The notes under the pieces: model-generated
Told to the model about the DNA's origin: nothing
Database searches by the model: none
What the model saw: only the letters and a program-made list of their open reading frames with translations
In this document: positions 13,544-26,648 of the stretch, piece by piece
How positions within the stretch are numbered: the first letter of the stretch is position 1
Layout: every line of letters starts with the position of its first letter
Translations under genes and position numbers: made by a program
Source: Solenopsis invicta
Lineage: Eukaryota; Arthropoda; Insecta; Hymenoptera; Formicidae
NCBI RefSeq assembly: GCF_016802725.1
Contig: NC_052667.1
Coordinates: 22,714,346-22,778,345 of the forward strand
DNA length: 64,000 bases
Reading direction: 5' to 3'

Positions 13544-15672
13544 GATAATCTAAAGTTTAATTATTACATATGTATTGCTACATTTTTTTTACTGTAATTA
13601 AGAATTAATGCAATTATCTCGGTGTATTAAGTATTAAGTAAAAAGTATATTCAGAACAGTTTAATTTATAATACAGCGAATTTGCATAAACCCGCTTGTC
13701 GCACAGAAATTTATTTGCGCGGCAATTTTCACCAGTTACCTCCATCTTCTTGCATTTGCGTAGTAATTTCACATTGTTGTCAAATTTTCATTTGCCGCAT
13801 GATCGTATTCCGTGTGATTTGCCCACTGATTGGAGACTGAATCTTTGACAGGGCCATCTCAATGCCTTTAATGCTAAATATTGCATCTGTCGTAAATTAA
13901 TGATAGTTCATTTCCAAGGTTGTATTAGGCTGGAATTATTTCACATTTTGTCCTTCATTGTTTGCTGATGTTCAATTTCACGTTAGATTACGGTACATGC
14001 ATATGAATTTTTTGAATTTTATAAATTTTTAAGAAAATACTGCTGTCACCTTTCGATCCATTCAAATCCTACTGACGAATGATTTCTTTAACGATTAAAA
14101 ATATTCACCAATTGAATTTTATCTATTATTTTAAGAAAAAGAAATTTTTGAATTAGGAGGCAAGTCTTATTCACTAAATATGAAAAGTAACTATGACAGA
14201 AGATATAACAGAAAATGAATATTGAATTTATGCATTTTCCGATTCTAATTTGCGCTCTTTGTTATGGATTTTATTAAATTTTACATTGAAAAATGTTTTA
14301 GAACAATTATCGAAAGTATGCTAGAAATATATTCGAATAATTTCCCTTTGCAATCTCTGATATATATTTGAAATAATGAGGTCGAATATTGGAGTTTAAT
14401 AATTTTGCACGGTGTACGCACACTGAGGTTCGGCAAGTATTGCCATACATAACATGTATTGTAGTTTCTAACAACCCTCATGCGTCAAATTCATTTTAGA
14501 AAGTGTATTAACAATGTTGATATTTGCTAAATAATAAATATCTCACGTTGATCTACTTCTATAACAATGAATTAAATTATTGATGGATGCTTTCGCAAAT
14601 GGCGACGACCTTTGATTTTTTTTATGCTTATTATTAATTAAGGGGAGAAACAAAAGGGAAAGATCGGAAAGACGAGTGCTTTATAGTAACAGTCGAGCTA
14701 AAGGTATCACTGTACATTCACATTTTGAAATGCAGTAATAATTTTGTAAGTCAGTACGTAATCGTGATTCTTGCCGCGGCACGGATAAAATGCAAATGCG
14801 ATGCAAATGCGCTGGGATATGCTAATACTCGCAAACGTTTAAAAATAGCGAGAGCACCTTATTAAAAGCGCGATTACATTCGAGGGCTCGGTTTAGGTCG
14901 TTTAGGATTTTATGATCGTCCCGCCCCGGTGGCTTTAGCGGCAACTACCCGTGTTAAATTGTTAATAATCTAGTACTCTCATCTTGACCCTTGTTCCGTA
15001 TGTAATTATTTTATTGCGGTAACGGAATATAATATCGATTCTCGGACAATGTTCGCGGCTGCAAATGACGAAAGTCTCCATTTACGTTTTTAATTGATAA
15101 TTTGCAACATTTATAGTTTGAATAGCTATGACAATATATGTATGTTTAAATATAAAGAAAGTAATTTAAATGCTAAGTTGGCGCTTGTATACATAGGGAA
15201 GAGTGCGTACCACATTTAAGTTATATTTCCCATTTAATATACAAATAAACGTTAAAAATTGCAGTAATATTGAGGTATCAATTACATTAATTACAATAAT
15301 GTTTAATCTTTTAACAATAACATATTTAACATAAGTTTTACTGTATACTACAAAAAATACGATTTAGGTATCCATGAATTTTTTAAATCGCATCACTTTT
15401 AAAAGTATCAAATTTTTTAATCGAAGTAATTAAGAATAGGAATTACTAATTAATTTTATTAATAATTTATTGAAGAAAATGACCAAATATATAATAATTA
15501 ATAAATAAGTAACGGTGAAAAGATGAAGACAACGAGATAAAATTGGCTTGAATTTATTTTTATAATTGATATATTTTTATTCATATCAATTATTAGTTTT
15601 ATTTTTATGATACATTAATCTTACATTAAATAATATATTTATTGTGATAAAATTTGTAGAAGCACGATTTAG
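13544..15672. other. Mostly AT-rich intergenic DNA, no gene seen
   Basis: No credible exon; ends at the target site of the Mutator-like element. Confidence 0.6.
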
Positions 15673-15681
15673 AAACATTGA

Positions 15682-16272
15682 ACGAAGCTGAAGCCAGCAG
15701 TCGGATTTCGCAGCCGAACGCTAGAACCCAGATTTATTACTAATTTATTAGGAACATCCAGGCAAAATGTAATAAAAGTTTCAGCGTTTGGCAACCTTTT
15801 GTTTATTAATTATAGATGAATAATTGAGGCCTTACACTCGTTTTTTGATATCAATTTTTTTTTGAAAATTCAAAGAGTGACAAACACGGATTTTTTACTA
15901 ATTCATTAGGAACACATCCAGGCAAGATGTAATAAAAGTTTCAGCGTTTGGCCACCTTTTGTTTATTAATTATAGATGAATAATTGAGGCCTTATACCCG
16001 TTTTTCGAAATGTCATTTTTTTTTTAAATTTAAAGGGTGGTCAAACGCGGATTCTTTACTAATTCATTAGGCAAGCTTTTGAATTTTCAAAAAAGTTGAC
16101 ATTTCGAAAAACAGGTATAAGGCTTCAATTATTCATCTACAATTAATAAACAAAAGGTGGCCAAACGTTGAAACTTTTTTTACGTCTTGCCTAGATGTGT
16201 TCCTAATAAAGTAGTAAAAAATCTGGGTTCCAGCGTTCGGCTGCCAAGTCTGGCTGTTGGCTTCAGCTTCGT
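15682..16272. mobile_element. 591-bp non-autonomous Mutator-like element with long TIRs
   Basis: Both ends read ACGAAGCTGAAGCC inwards, perfectly inverted, and inverted similarity continues for roughly 200 bp per side. The element is flanked by identical 9-bp direct repeats AAACATTGA (15673-15681 and 16273-16281), a target-site duplication of the length typical of Mutator elements. Inside, a segment of about 120 bp is directly duplicated (15731-15852 and 15889-16012). There is no coding capacity, so it would depend on a transposase elsewhere. Confidence 0.85.
15731..16012. repeat. Direct duplication inside the 15.7-kb element
   Basis: Two copies of about 120 bp, offset by 158 bp, share the run TTATTAATTATAGATGAATA and most surrounding bases. 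A third, inverted copy lies in the right TIR. The left half of the element has therefore duplicated internally. Confidence 0.8.
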
Positions 16273-17516
16273 AAACATTGATAGATTTTATAAAAATATC
16301 ATTTTTGCTTGATAATTATTTTCTTAATCGAAACTTGTTTTTAGTGTTTAATAATATTTTTATATCAATTATTAAATATATTTTGTAGTTCTATAAACTG
16401 TATGATATGATTGTTAGACTTAAAATTTAAAATGTAATTGCAAACTAAAACTAAAAATAATACCTCAAATTAATTTTTTGTCAAATTTAATAACGGTGCT
16501 ATTAGCGCTTAAAACCTGTAAAAAAATTTATTCTGAAAAATATTACTTTAGTTGGGAAAAAATATTCTATAATGAACTTTCTTTTATGAAAATATAAATA
16601 TTTAGTATAAAATTACGTAGTTACGTTATTATCAGCTATATAAATTTATCAATAAATAAACATCGGTTACGCCTGATATATTTTTTGAAGTAGATATTGT
16701 TAGCACACATAAAATTTTTGTCTTATTATTTATTTCTCATTTACTTCATACGTTTTTGTCACTGTGATATTACTTATATTAAGTAAAAATGTAAAATATC
16801 AAAAAGGCACGATTTAGAAGATCGGTACATATTCAACAACTCTTCCCTATATACATCTATGTAATTTATAGAGCAATTGAGAGAGATTGGATTTAAAATT
16901 GACACGAGCCAGATTAATATTAAATTTTCGTAAGGGACAAGTTCGCATGGATGTTGAACGCTTTGGTTTGCAAGAACAATAATAATTTGATAATAATTGA
17001 TACGGGTATATTTCATGTGGCGTTGAGAAGCTGTAAGAGACGATCGATCTTATATAAGAAGCTGTCCTAGTTGCATTCTAAGCCCCTACATTGCATTATG
17101 TGCCGTGTGTTCGATTTTAGCAAGCGCCTTGCCGAAGTCCTTGTTTGCGAGCGATAGATTGATGATCTATTAATTATTAACGGTTTATTACAAGTAGAAG
17201 CGATTCAATAATTGTCGACGGATAACGGTTGAAAGGAGTTGAACGGATGTTATCCGTCTTGAGAGAGCTCGTTGAAATTGGCCATGTGCCAAAGAAACGA
17301 AACTACCGAGAAAAATCTTCTATAAATCTTCCTTTAATGAATATTAAATCGACGTTTTACTAATTTTCGATAAAAACCGTGCAAAATAAAAACAGCTTAA
17401 CAGCCATCGCTAATAGACATTGATGAATAGAAGAAAACTGCGCTTATGACATCGATAATATAGAATAAAGAATGATATTTATCTTGAGAAATTTTTAATA
17501 TATTTTTTTCGCATTA

Positions 17517-17542
17517 AGAGAGAGAGAGAGAGAGAGAGAGAG
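17517..17542. repeat. (AG)n microsatellite
   Basis: Thirteen uninterrupted AG units. Confidence 0.95.
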
Positions 17543-18496
17543 GCGCATTAGTGCTTTTCTTCAGTCAAAATATCACTTGATGGAGTTTCATAGAAATAAT
17601 TACCAACTTCGATAGCGAATAATACCCGTAATCGGTCTTGTGTCGTTATTTCGCTTCTGTTTTCGAACTAGCGCGACTGCACCATATCCCGAATTATTGC
17701 AGTCGTCATTCGAAGGTCTTCAAAAATTCGATGCACATGCACTCGGATCTTTAGGAGCTGCGACACATTTTCAGCACGTAGTATCACCGTAGTTACATGG
17801 ATCAGCGATTTTTAGCGAGCTTCGCTCGGCTTTCTACACCTCCGTCGTGCCATACGCCATGCGCGTATGTGTACCACCTGTATAAACATTTACGAGTACC
17901 GTCGTACTTTTCCGCTGTACTTTAACATTTCACACACTTTATTCTCGATGCACGCATATCCTTCCAGAATCGACTGCTCCTATTTTCAATGGTTTCCCTT
18001 GTAACTCTTGGAATTGACCTTTTCATAAACGCGAATACGAGCGAAAGTCGGTTAATCTTCAGGGAACGGTCGTTCGTCTTTCGACAAATTTGGAGACAAT
18101 CTGCCCTGTTGCAGATTGCGCCGCGATCTGTTGGAAATAATGCACTCTAGCCCCGATAAACGTGCTACTATCTCCGTCCCGATATGCATATCCCAAACTT
18201 ATCACCGCGTTAATACCGGCTTATGCATGTGCCGGCAATAAATTTCGAGCTCCGGCGATTCGGTGCCCAGCTAAGTTTCACCGTTTATTAAACGTATATT
18301 TGGCCAAGATCCATAAACATGGAAACGTAGTCGTTTACATATAGGCAATTCAGGCCGGTGGATGTTAGACGTCTCCCGAGATCTCCATTAGCATACATCC
18401 GTTACACCGGTGCATCACCCCTGACTTCGCACATGTCCGCCATTTCGCCGGTCTCCTCTCTCCCCTCCCTCCTCAAAGAGGGTTAAATTAACCCCT

Positions 18497-18498
<2 letters not shown>

Positions 18499-18527
<29 letters not shown>
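18499..18527. repeat. (TC)n microsatellite
   Basis: About 14 uninterrupted TC units at the edge of a CpG-rich block. Confidence 0.95.
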
Positions 18528-18528
<1 letters not shown>

Positions 18529-20639
18529 GCTCCCATTGAAATCTAACACGATCGCATGTGTCCTTATGCGACTTATTGTCAAATGCCGATCCAATTTATG
18601 AATTCCGAAGTAGCGATACTACGTTCCGCGTTTCTCGTACTACACACGGAATTGTCGATAATAAACAAAGTCGCGATTTCGCTCGTCGTTTTTGCACGCT
18701 CGGTGGTAAGCTGAAATTTTTTTTTTTCTTCAGCAACGGTGTTGTACTTTGACCCAATGCGCCGTTAATCGGTCTAACTCGAACTCTTGGAGGGCGTGCA
18801 TCAACTAAACGAATTTAACGAAATCGAGTAAACGGATCGGTTAAACGAATTTCGAAACTAACGCGCTCGCTTCCTCATCGATTCACATGTCCTTTGTACC
18901 TCAGAAACTCAGAACTGGTGAACGCGCCAATCGAATTCAGTCTTTAAGAAGTAATTAAATTGAGAATGCACGGGAATCTTGCTCCTCTATTCGCACCCGT
19001 TGATAGCTATCTTGCGCTCCTTGTCGGAGAATCACTAATTCGAATCGCTAATTTTAGCTCCGCTTTAATACAGATTCATTGTCGCGCGCATAAGCACTAG
19101 GGCACGTGAAGCCCCGGAAATGGCGACGAGATTGCCAGAGAAGTGTGTTTGAAGAGATCCGCCTGCGAGAAAGACACGATGCAGCTGCTGTGGATTGTGT
19201 GGCGGAGTACGTTAAAATGCAGAGTGAAATGTAATTCGTGATACGAGAAGAGGATGATTCCTCGCTTAAAATTAACTCGGCAACGTCAGTAAAAACGTAC
19301 TTTGCGCAAAAAAATTTTAAAGTCTAAAAATTTGTACCTTTATTTTCTCTTCAGCTTAGACGACCAATAACAATCTTTGTCAGTTTTATTTTGCTGTTAT
19401 GGATAAATGTATGGCATTCATAAAAACAAAAAATTGAAATAAAGTTCACACTTTATTTTAATTATTTTGAATAATAATTTGAACTAGACCGCAAGAAGTG
19501 TAATCATAGAAATAAGTAAAAGGGCGTTAATTATGGTCGAGGTTAGAGCTTGGTATAATATTAGTTTATATATGAACCTTGAATAAAATATTTTTAGTTT
19601 TATAAACTACGCGCCGCGACACAGTCGGTCTTGAAACGCTATCGTAAACTGAAACTAGAAGTTATGTCTCAAATTAAATAATAATGATACTATAAATACC
19701 TTAAAATACACCGTAAATAATTTATTGCGTTTCTCATTCTGTGACTAGTATTATCCTAATTTGACTTCCTTGTGATGATATTTATTGCAAAGTAATCCGT
19801 ATATATTAAAGAAGAATATTAATTATATATTTTGAGTTTTTTAAATAGAATATTTTTCATTTTAACAATTTTATTATTAAACAAGTTTAATAAGGCAAAA
19901 TAGAATGCAAAATCTTGATTTATTATTCAATCTTGAAGAGAGCAAAAAGTATTATAATCATTAATTACGTTTTATTCGAGCAGTTTTAAATGAAAAAGAA
20001 AGAAGTTTTCTCTTTTTTTTTTTATCCAATTTTACAAACAAATTGCCTCTTTTTTATTCGCAATCATGACATTCGATTTAATCAAGTTGTATTCATTAAC
20101 GAATTTCGATACTTTGAGCAACTTCATCTATCGTTTCAACGGGTAGCAGGTCAGAGTGGTCAGCAGTGACGCAAGAATTTAGATTTTTCTTTGCGGTAAA
20201 GTCCAGTAGTGCAATATAATTTTGTTTCCGTCGGATTCTCGCGCGTTCAGACGCGAATCTAATTTCTTTCATCGCGTTCGAGATGCGAGTGTAATCGGCG
20301 ACGAAAAGAAGCTTCCGCAGCCGCTCAGTTTGGTCAATACAGCCGCGCCTAATGCACGACGGCCGATAAGGGGGATGGAACGGAGTCGCCGTTCGGGAGC
20401 AACCGGAGGGATGGTGTGGTGGGGTAGCGAGGACCGAGACGAGAGAGCATTCTCGCCGTCCTTTTCACCCTTTACCCATACGATGGCAGCCGGTAATGGA
20501 ATTGCAAATCCGTCGACATTACATGCCTCTTGGCAACTTGTGATTTCGCGCCCGGTACTCCGCCAACACACGCCCCGTTACGTTTTCCCATCCCCGTCGC
20601 GTCCTTGTCGCTCCGCCTTCGACGCTGGAGTATCCGCTC

Positions 20640-21010
20640 GACCTCGCGTTTCTACCACTCTCCGCCTCCCTCTGCTCCTCTCTCTGCTTTTCTCATTTAC
20701 CTACTTTCTCCCCTTACGCTTATCCAGCTTATTCTCATTATTTGCATTACATATCCGCTCCTCCCTTTCACCTCTTCTACTTTATCCCGCCACGTTTTCC
20801 TTCATCGCGATATACTTCTCTTCTAATTCTTTTACTTTCCTTACGCATTACTTTATTTGTTTTGTTCTTTTGCTCTTGTTTCGGTGTTACTCGTTTTGCC
20901 TGCCATTTTGCCTTGTACGACAATTATGCTATCGTCACTTTCTTCGCGATTAAACAAACCTGCTCTCTCCTTCACTTTTTCTTCTCTTTCATTTCGACCC
21001 CGCTCTCAGT
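20640..21010 (+). other. Long pyrimidine-rich tract inside a CpG-rich island
   Basis: About 370 bp are overwhelmingly C and T on the plus strand. The tract keeps several frames open, producing a 243-codon frame (20222-20953) of mostly Ser, Leu and Phe. It has no domain, no repeat and a non-ATG start, so I do not call it a gene. Confidence 0.7.
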
Positions 21011-22148
21011 TCGCCTCTGCTCCATTACTTGGTTGGCGCGAGAGCCGAGAACTCGAATTAACTATTTCCGAATCTTCAGAAACAGGAGCGTGACCGAGGG
21101 GATGAAAGAGATAGGATGTGTGTTCACCGGACCCAGCTCATCGTCGCCCGCATAAATGGTCCTTTGTCATGACCCCCGGAGTACCTCGGCACGCGTGGAA
21201 TTTCTGGAATCGCAAGCGGATTGCGAACGTACTCCGTTCGCGCTAAGTGTCGAACTCGCTTTGGACGGTGCGAAACTAAGAATCCTTTAACAATTGGACG
21301 GATTCCCTTGGAATTACGTCGTACCTTCGTTCATGCTTTCCTGTCCCCACCGACACGGCTGTCTAACGTTACATCGAAGGTAGCTTAACTGTCCGACGGG
21401 AATTGTCCCACCGTCCCGATATTTCTACTAAATTTTACATTTTAATATCGCACGTTGATCTTATCGCATATGCCTCATACCGTATGTTAACAATAATGGC
21501 CGGCGTGTCGAATTTTAAAACGGTCGCCAATTTCCCCGCCGTCGTTCGGTCGCGATCTCGCGAAAATTCTGATATTATGCGCGCGGGAAATAATCTAATT
21601 TTCATGACGAAATTACTTCTTTTCTCCCTTCTGTTCCTCGTTCCTCGATTAAGCGCCAGCACGGAAATGCCCGGCGCGGATTGCCGACGCATTTGCAGGA
21701 GCGGGCGCGAAGATTGGCGCAATTTTATCGTTTCAATTTACGCGCGATTTTATCTCCTATTAAATTACATTGTCGCCATTTCTGCACTTTGTCAAGCCGG
21801 ACAGTGCGTATTTAATGTTAAACAGAGGGCTTGTACTCATTCCGCGGTAGGCGGACCAAGCCGAGCATGGCCGCGCTGACCGCGCGCGCGCGCGCATAAA
21901 TTTATCGCGGAAATCGTCTTCCAAATTGCATACTCCATATTTATACAAGCTAACGAACCATGTTATGACTGGTATTCAGGTGCCTGAGGGAGACGCGGGC
22001 GAGGAGCCCTGGATCCAGGGCTGAATCCCCGGCGCGTTCAAAATGGCACCTTTGTACCGGACTTCATCCGATTAGTTGCAGCTTATTGATAACAGCGTAC
22101 ACGCAAGACGTTCTGTGTGTTCATCCGAAACCCTTCGCGCAATCGCTC

Positions 22149-22187
22149 AAGACACGACGTATTTGCTTATGTAAACGTCGTGTCTTC
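22149..22187. repeat. 12-bp stem hairpin
   Basis: AAGACACGACGT and its exact complement are separated by 14 nt at the end of a CpG-rich island. Confidence 0.6.
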
Positions 22188-23382
22188 GGCTATAATATGG
22201 TTTCGTAATGAAGGTGGAGGTAGTCGAAAGTTCTTCGAGAAGTCGAGCTCTTAGAGAAAGGAGGAATCCGCCAATTCAAACGCGATATGAAATTACAACG
22301 TCTCTCCCTGTCGAGATCTAATTAGTAAGTTAGTCTCGTAAAATAATTTATCCCTCTTACTCTACTTACGCGATCTTGGTGTATGAATTTTACAACCGGT
22401 GGTACTCTATTAAAATGAAAATTAAAAAATGAAACAGCAGATTGTGACGAAGCTAATTAAGCACTCATTAAGCGATCCAAATTAAATATTAATTTTATAA
22501 TACTAAATATTATATTAAGAGTACATTAAATGAAAAGAGCATTATTTTTGAGCTAACTATTAATTTTGTAATAGCAAGCATTATATTAAGAATTGTAATC
22601 TTGAGAAAGTAATTTTGTTTTGTCGTTTTCTAAATAGTGATCTACAATTTTAGTAGCGAAATAACTATTTTGAGATAAAATCAAAATATAAATGCTATTA
22701 GTTTTACGATGAATTCGACTTACGTACCGAACGTAACTCCGTCGTATGTGTAAAGGGATATCTGATTGAGTGTAAAAGAAACTGGAGAAATAATACCGTA
22801 CGCGGTTTTATGTTTGTCCACAGCAATCTTCGCGTACAATGGCACATAAATCTTTACGTACGTTTGCACTCACTAATCGAAGAAACGCAACGATTCTTGG
22901 GAAAAGCCGAGCGCCTTTTTCCTCGTGTAATTTATGTTTGAGTCGATGTCAAAGAACGCCCGTTGTTGAGGAATTCTCGCGCGCGTGTGTCCCCTCGTCC
23001 AGCGTTTCGTCCCGGCCCCGGCGAATTATGTTATCTCCGTGGAAAACGTCACGGCTAATAATACCGGGGTTGCAACAAATGCGCCGAGAACCAAGAGGAT
23101 TACGGGGGTTACGATAAATCTGGTCACACGGTAACGCCGTAAGATTTACAATCTGCCTCGGACTCCGCGCCGGATGATTTAGATCCAAGCCAAATTCGTG
23201 CAACGGGCATTATTCAATGGCACCGTTACGACTTATCTTTCGCCGCCTGTTGCGCAGTAAACTCGCTGTTTTTCATACGCCAGTAAAAGTTGCGTCGATG
23301 CCCCCGCGTTAAGATTTACGACGCCTAGCGCATCGACAGACCGGACGGGTCGAGTCACGGACGGATGACATCGTCGCATATG

Positions 23383-23586
23383 ACGGAGAGAACGGTTTTG
23401 CTAGGAGTATCGAAAAATTTCGCTCGATACAGATCTGAAAAATAATTTTGTTCAGACATCAAAAGAGTTATGTAGAACACTCGAGTGTGATAAGCAATGC
23501 TGCAAGAAGTTTAAACATTTTAGCAACCAGCATTCTTCATGATTACTTTAATGGCCCAACAAAATTACTTTCATATCTGTAGTTAA
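23383..23586. mobile_element. Palindromic MITE-like family A, copy 2 (right end missing)
   Basis: It starts CGGAGAGAACGGTTTTGCT and contains GATACAGATCTGAAAA and the interior AATGCTGCAAGAAG module. The right arm ends abruptly at CATATCTGTAG, where copy 3 begins, so it is truncated by or fused with its neighbour. Confidence 0.6.
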
Positions 23587-23787
23587 ATGGAAGAAACAAT
23601 TTTGCTGGAATAAGATCTGACAATAATTATGTCGAAACGTAAAAAATTGTATCGGATGTTTAATTTGGTTGCCAGAATGTCGAAACTGTTTGCAGTAACA
23701 TTATCATGCTTGGATGTCCTACATAATTATTTTGATGATTCAACACAAAATCATTTTTTATCTTTTATCTAGCTAAATTTTTAGATC
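23587..23787. mobile_element. Palindromic MITE-like family A, copy 3
   Basis: It follows copy 2 head to tail. The left arm has GAAACAATTTTGCTGGAATA, the interior has GTCCTACATAATTATTTTGA as in copy 1, and the right arm ends AGCTAAATTTTTAGATC, lacking the terminal GTTCTTTC. Confidence 0.6.
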
Positions 23788-23913
23788 GACCGTGTACGGT
23801 CAATATCATTTTTTACATGCTCAATCTTTGGTACTCTGAATTTTTGTCGCGCCATTCTAGCTCAGCGGTACCGAAATATTTTCAAGATCTTTATAAAAGA
23901 TTAACACTTTATG

Positions 23914-24143
23914 CACGGAAAGAACAATTTTACTGTAGTATCTAAAAATTCAGTTGGATACAGATCAGAAAATAATTTTAAGTCGAACTATCATAAGAAT
24001 TATAAGACATTTAAGCATGTTGATTTTGCCGCAAAAGGTTTCGACATCCTGGCAATTAGCTTAAACGTCCAAAATAAATTTTTTAATGATTCAACATAAT
24101 TATTTTCAGATTTGTATTTCAGCAAAATTGTTCTTTGCGTGTA
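23914..24143. mobile_element. Palindromic MITE-like family A, copy 4
   Basis: Both ends are preserved: CACGGAAAGAACAATTTTAC on the left and AGCAAAATTGTTCTTTGCG on the right, with ATACAGATCAGAAAATAATT and its complement inside. It is one of the two best copies for defining the family. Confidence 0.75.
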
Positions 24144-24299
24144 CACATTATAAAATAAATGTGTAACTTGTTCGTATACTTTACAGAAATATTTAAAAAC
24201 TTTTTAAACTATATTCACTGATGTTCATATATTTTTTTTATTTATGGTTATTACTTTATCAATTTTTCTTAAGATGAAGAATCGCTTTTATTATAAAAT

Positions 24300-26030
24300 G
24301 AAGATCTGATTTCCGGGATGAAACATCTATGCCTGTCGTAAATAACCGCGTGACCGAAGTCGAGGAAACTGGCGCTCTCTCTCCGGTGCGCCCCGACGGA
24401 ATTCAACTCTTGTCCCTATAACAATTGGAAACGTTTATTGCTTCGTTTCGTATGGACGATGCCCCCGGGGCTCGTTAGTAGCGTGCTGCGGCATTTCTAT
24501 ATTAAAGTGGCTTGTTAGTCCGTTAAGCCCGGTGTGACTTGGTGGTTCGATCCGATCCGGCCGTCCCCCCCCCAATATCTCACTAGTGGTAATTCATTCC
24601 CGCGAAAACACTGAAAAGATTATTACCGCGTACCTGAAGGGGTGGCGGGGGAGGAAAAGAAGGGATAGAATACAAATAATGAAACTACTTTGCCTGATTG
24701 ATGTGGAAAACTTTGTGACGCTTCAAAGTAATCGCGTCACATGATTGGATTTCTCCTTTTCTTTACAGGCAAATACTTATAATGATATTTTTTTTTAAAC
24801 GACACCTGCTACTTCCACGATCGAAGCCCCATGTAATATTTATCGACCATTATGCAAAAGTGAGGTTCAAATGACGTCATTATTTCAACGGGTGAGGCTG
24901 CATTTGACATTTATTGTTCATTATGCAAACTGAAAATCCAAGTTTAACTTCAGGCAGACACGGGGGGAATAAATGCAATATTTATCTTTATCTTTTCCAA
25001 TATTTTTTTTTCCAGGCATCTTCCAATAAATCAAAATCGATCGTGCGCCTTATCGAAATCGCATAATCGACGAGTTGACTGTGTGCGTGTCTCTCTTTCT
25101 CTCTCTTTCCCTCTCGTTGAAGAACCATTAACTAAATTTTAGGATTTTCAAAAGAGCTTGCTAAACTCAGTCGAGAGAAAAATTTACCTTGCCTGCGGTA
25201 CACGTACTTACGGGTATTTCCGCGCGCAGAGAAAATTTCGTAGGATGATGCCCGCTCTTGTAAACTTCTCATCGCGTTTTACCGCGTATTTACCTCGCGC
25301 TTAAGTCTCGGGTGCAATTTATCGTGACGCTAAGATCGCAAATACCGAGGTCGGTATTTCCCACCGGGGTGAGCGCGCGTCGGGTCGCAGCGTGTGCCCT
25401 CGTAACTATAAGGCAATGACATCGCTTATGCATTTGCAGCGGACGTCCTCCCGATTCTTTTGTGAATGGTTCTCTCATTATCGCTAACAAAGCAAGGGCG
25501 CGCGATGTTACGAATGGGTAAGTCGCCCTCCGCGATCACCCGCCTTCTCTCTCTCTTTCTCTCTCAACCCTCCAGTATATAACGAGAGAAAAATGAGGCC
25601 TCCCGCGGCGAGAAAGACAGGAGGGGCGGGGGAACAGAGTGGTAATAAAGTGAGGGGGAAAAATAGTAGCTATTGTACTATCTCTGAAAGTAAATGTTAA
25701 TGCGAACGAATTCTTTCCCTGTTTTCCTTTAAGTTGAGGTCGCGGGTGTCGAAGATTTATGCCGGCGCCTGTAACGCGATCTTATAAACAATATGAAAGA
25801 GGATTACCATCGTAATAAAGTCCGGTACGCGAGTTGGGAATTTGAATTCTCGACTTAATACGTGAGCAGGGAGTAACGACGCTCGCACGTAACGGATAGT
25901 TAGCATAATGTTTGCAACATGCAAATGCGGTTGCGTCAAATTCGAATTGTTGGGGGCGCACTGTATACACGGCCGTAACGTTTGAATAGCGCGATTAACA
26001 AATAATAATGTGATTCGCATAGAAATTCTC
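24300..26030. other. CpG-rich island with purine/pyrimidine runs
   Basis: Mixed CpG-rich DNA with a C9 run near 24566 and TC-rich tracts near 25090 and 25545. The 125-codon minus frame at 25757-26134 lacks motifs. Confidence 0.5.
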
Positions 26031-26378
26031 ATGGTATCGTGGATTATTAGATATTTGCTAATATAAACGTGCCTTTTAGACGTGGAATTAGGAGTAATTT
26101 TCAATAGAATACACGCAAAATTAAAATAAGTCAAATTATATTAGGTTATCACTTATGACTAGTACGAACATCTTACAGCTTTGAATGAAAATGGAACTCT
26201 TAATAGTGTTGGTGAGAACTACCAGCAATCTGAGACTGTGTCATTGATAACGGAGACTACTGAATAACACTTCAAAGTATCTTGATCATGATATTATCTT
26301 TCGTTGTATTAGTAATACCAAAAATAAAAAGTCCTACCTTATTTCGTAAATGATTTTAATATATATGGTACATGTGTA

Positions 26379-26648
26379 CACCAAAAAAAGAAGTGTTTAA
26401 TTTTAAAATAGTAAAATGTTTTATTTCTGTCTTTGGTTTTTAAACACTTAAAAATGTTATTGTTTTAAACGATGTATAGATTTAAAACGTTAAAACGTAT
26501 AAAATTGAAATCTTTAACAGGCTCTACATATTTCAGTGTTTTAAGTCTAAATACCGTTTAAAACCAAAGCGTTTTTAAGTATTTAAAAAACGCAGAAAGA
26601 ATTAAAACATTTTGACATCTTAAAATTAAATTCTTTTTTTTTTTAGTG
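26379..26648. mobile_element. 270-bp palindromic MITE with TA target duplication
   Basis: The ends CACCAAAAAAAG and CACTAAAAAAAA (read inwards) lie between TA dinucleotides at 26377-26378 and 26649-26650. The arms stay complementary inwards through TTTAATTTTAA, AAAATGTTTTA and TAAACACTTAAAA. A TA duplication and palindromic body fit a Tc1/mariner-type MITE. No coding capacity. Confidence 0.65.

Larger units (their letters stand above)
16282..20149. other. Intergenic DNA, AT-rich then mixed, no gene seen
   Basis: AT-rich to about 17.5 kb, moderately CpG-rich from 17.6 to 19.3 kb, then AT-rich again. Contains two microsatellites only. Confidence 0.55.
20150..22270. other. Largest CpG-rich island of the window
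   Basis: About 2 kb with many overlapping open frames, a pyrimidine tract, a (CG)n run near 21880 and the 22.15-kb hairpin. The 158-codon frame 21403-21879 contains a hydrophobic stretch and several Cys but matches no family I recognise. A regulatory or UTR role is possible. Confidence 0.5.

Noticed and set aside
20222..20953. 243-codon open frame, the longest in the window
   Set aside because: It starts at TTG and is almost all Ser, Leu and Phe in its second half because of the pyrimidine tract. It has no domain or repeat and overlaps equally open frames.
23851..23880. tRNA-like words (CTAGCTCAGCGG)
   Set aside because: No cloverleaf or B box at the proper distance.
24537..24563. tRNA-like B-box sequence (GGTTCGATCC)
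   Set aside because: No matching A box, acceptor stem or anticodon arm could be folded around it.
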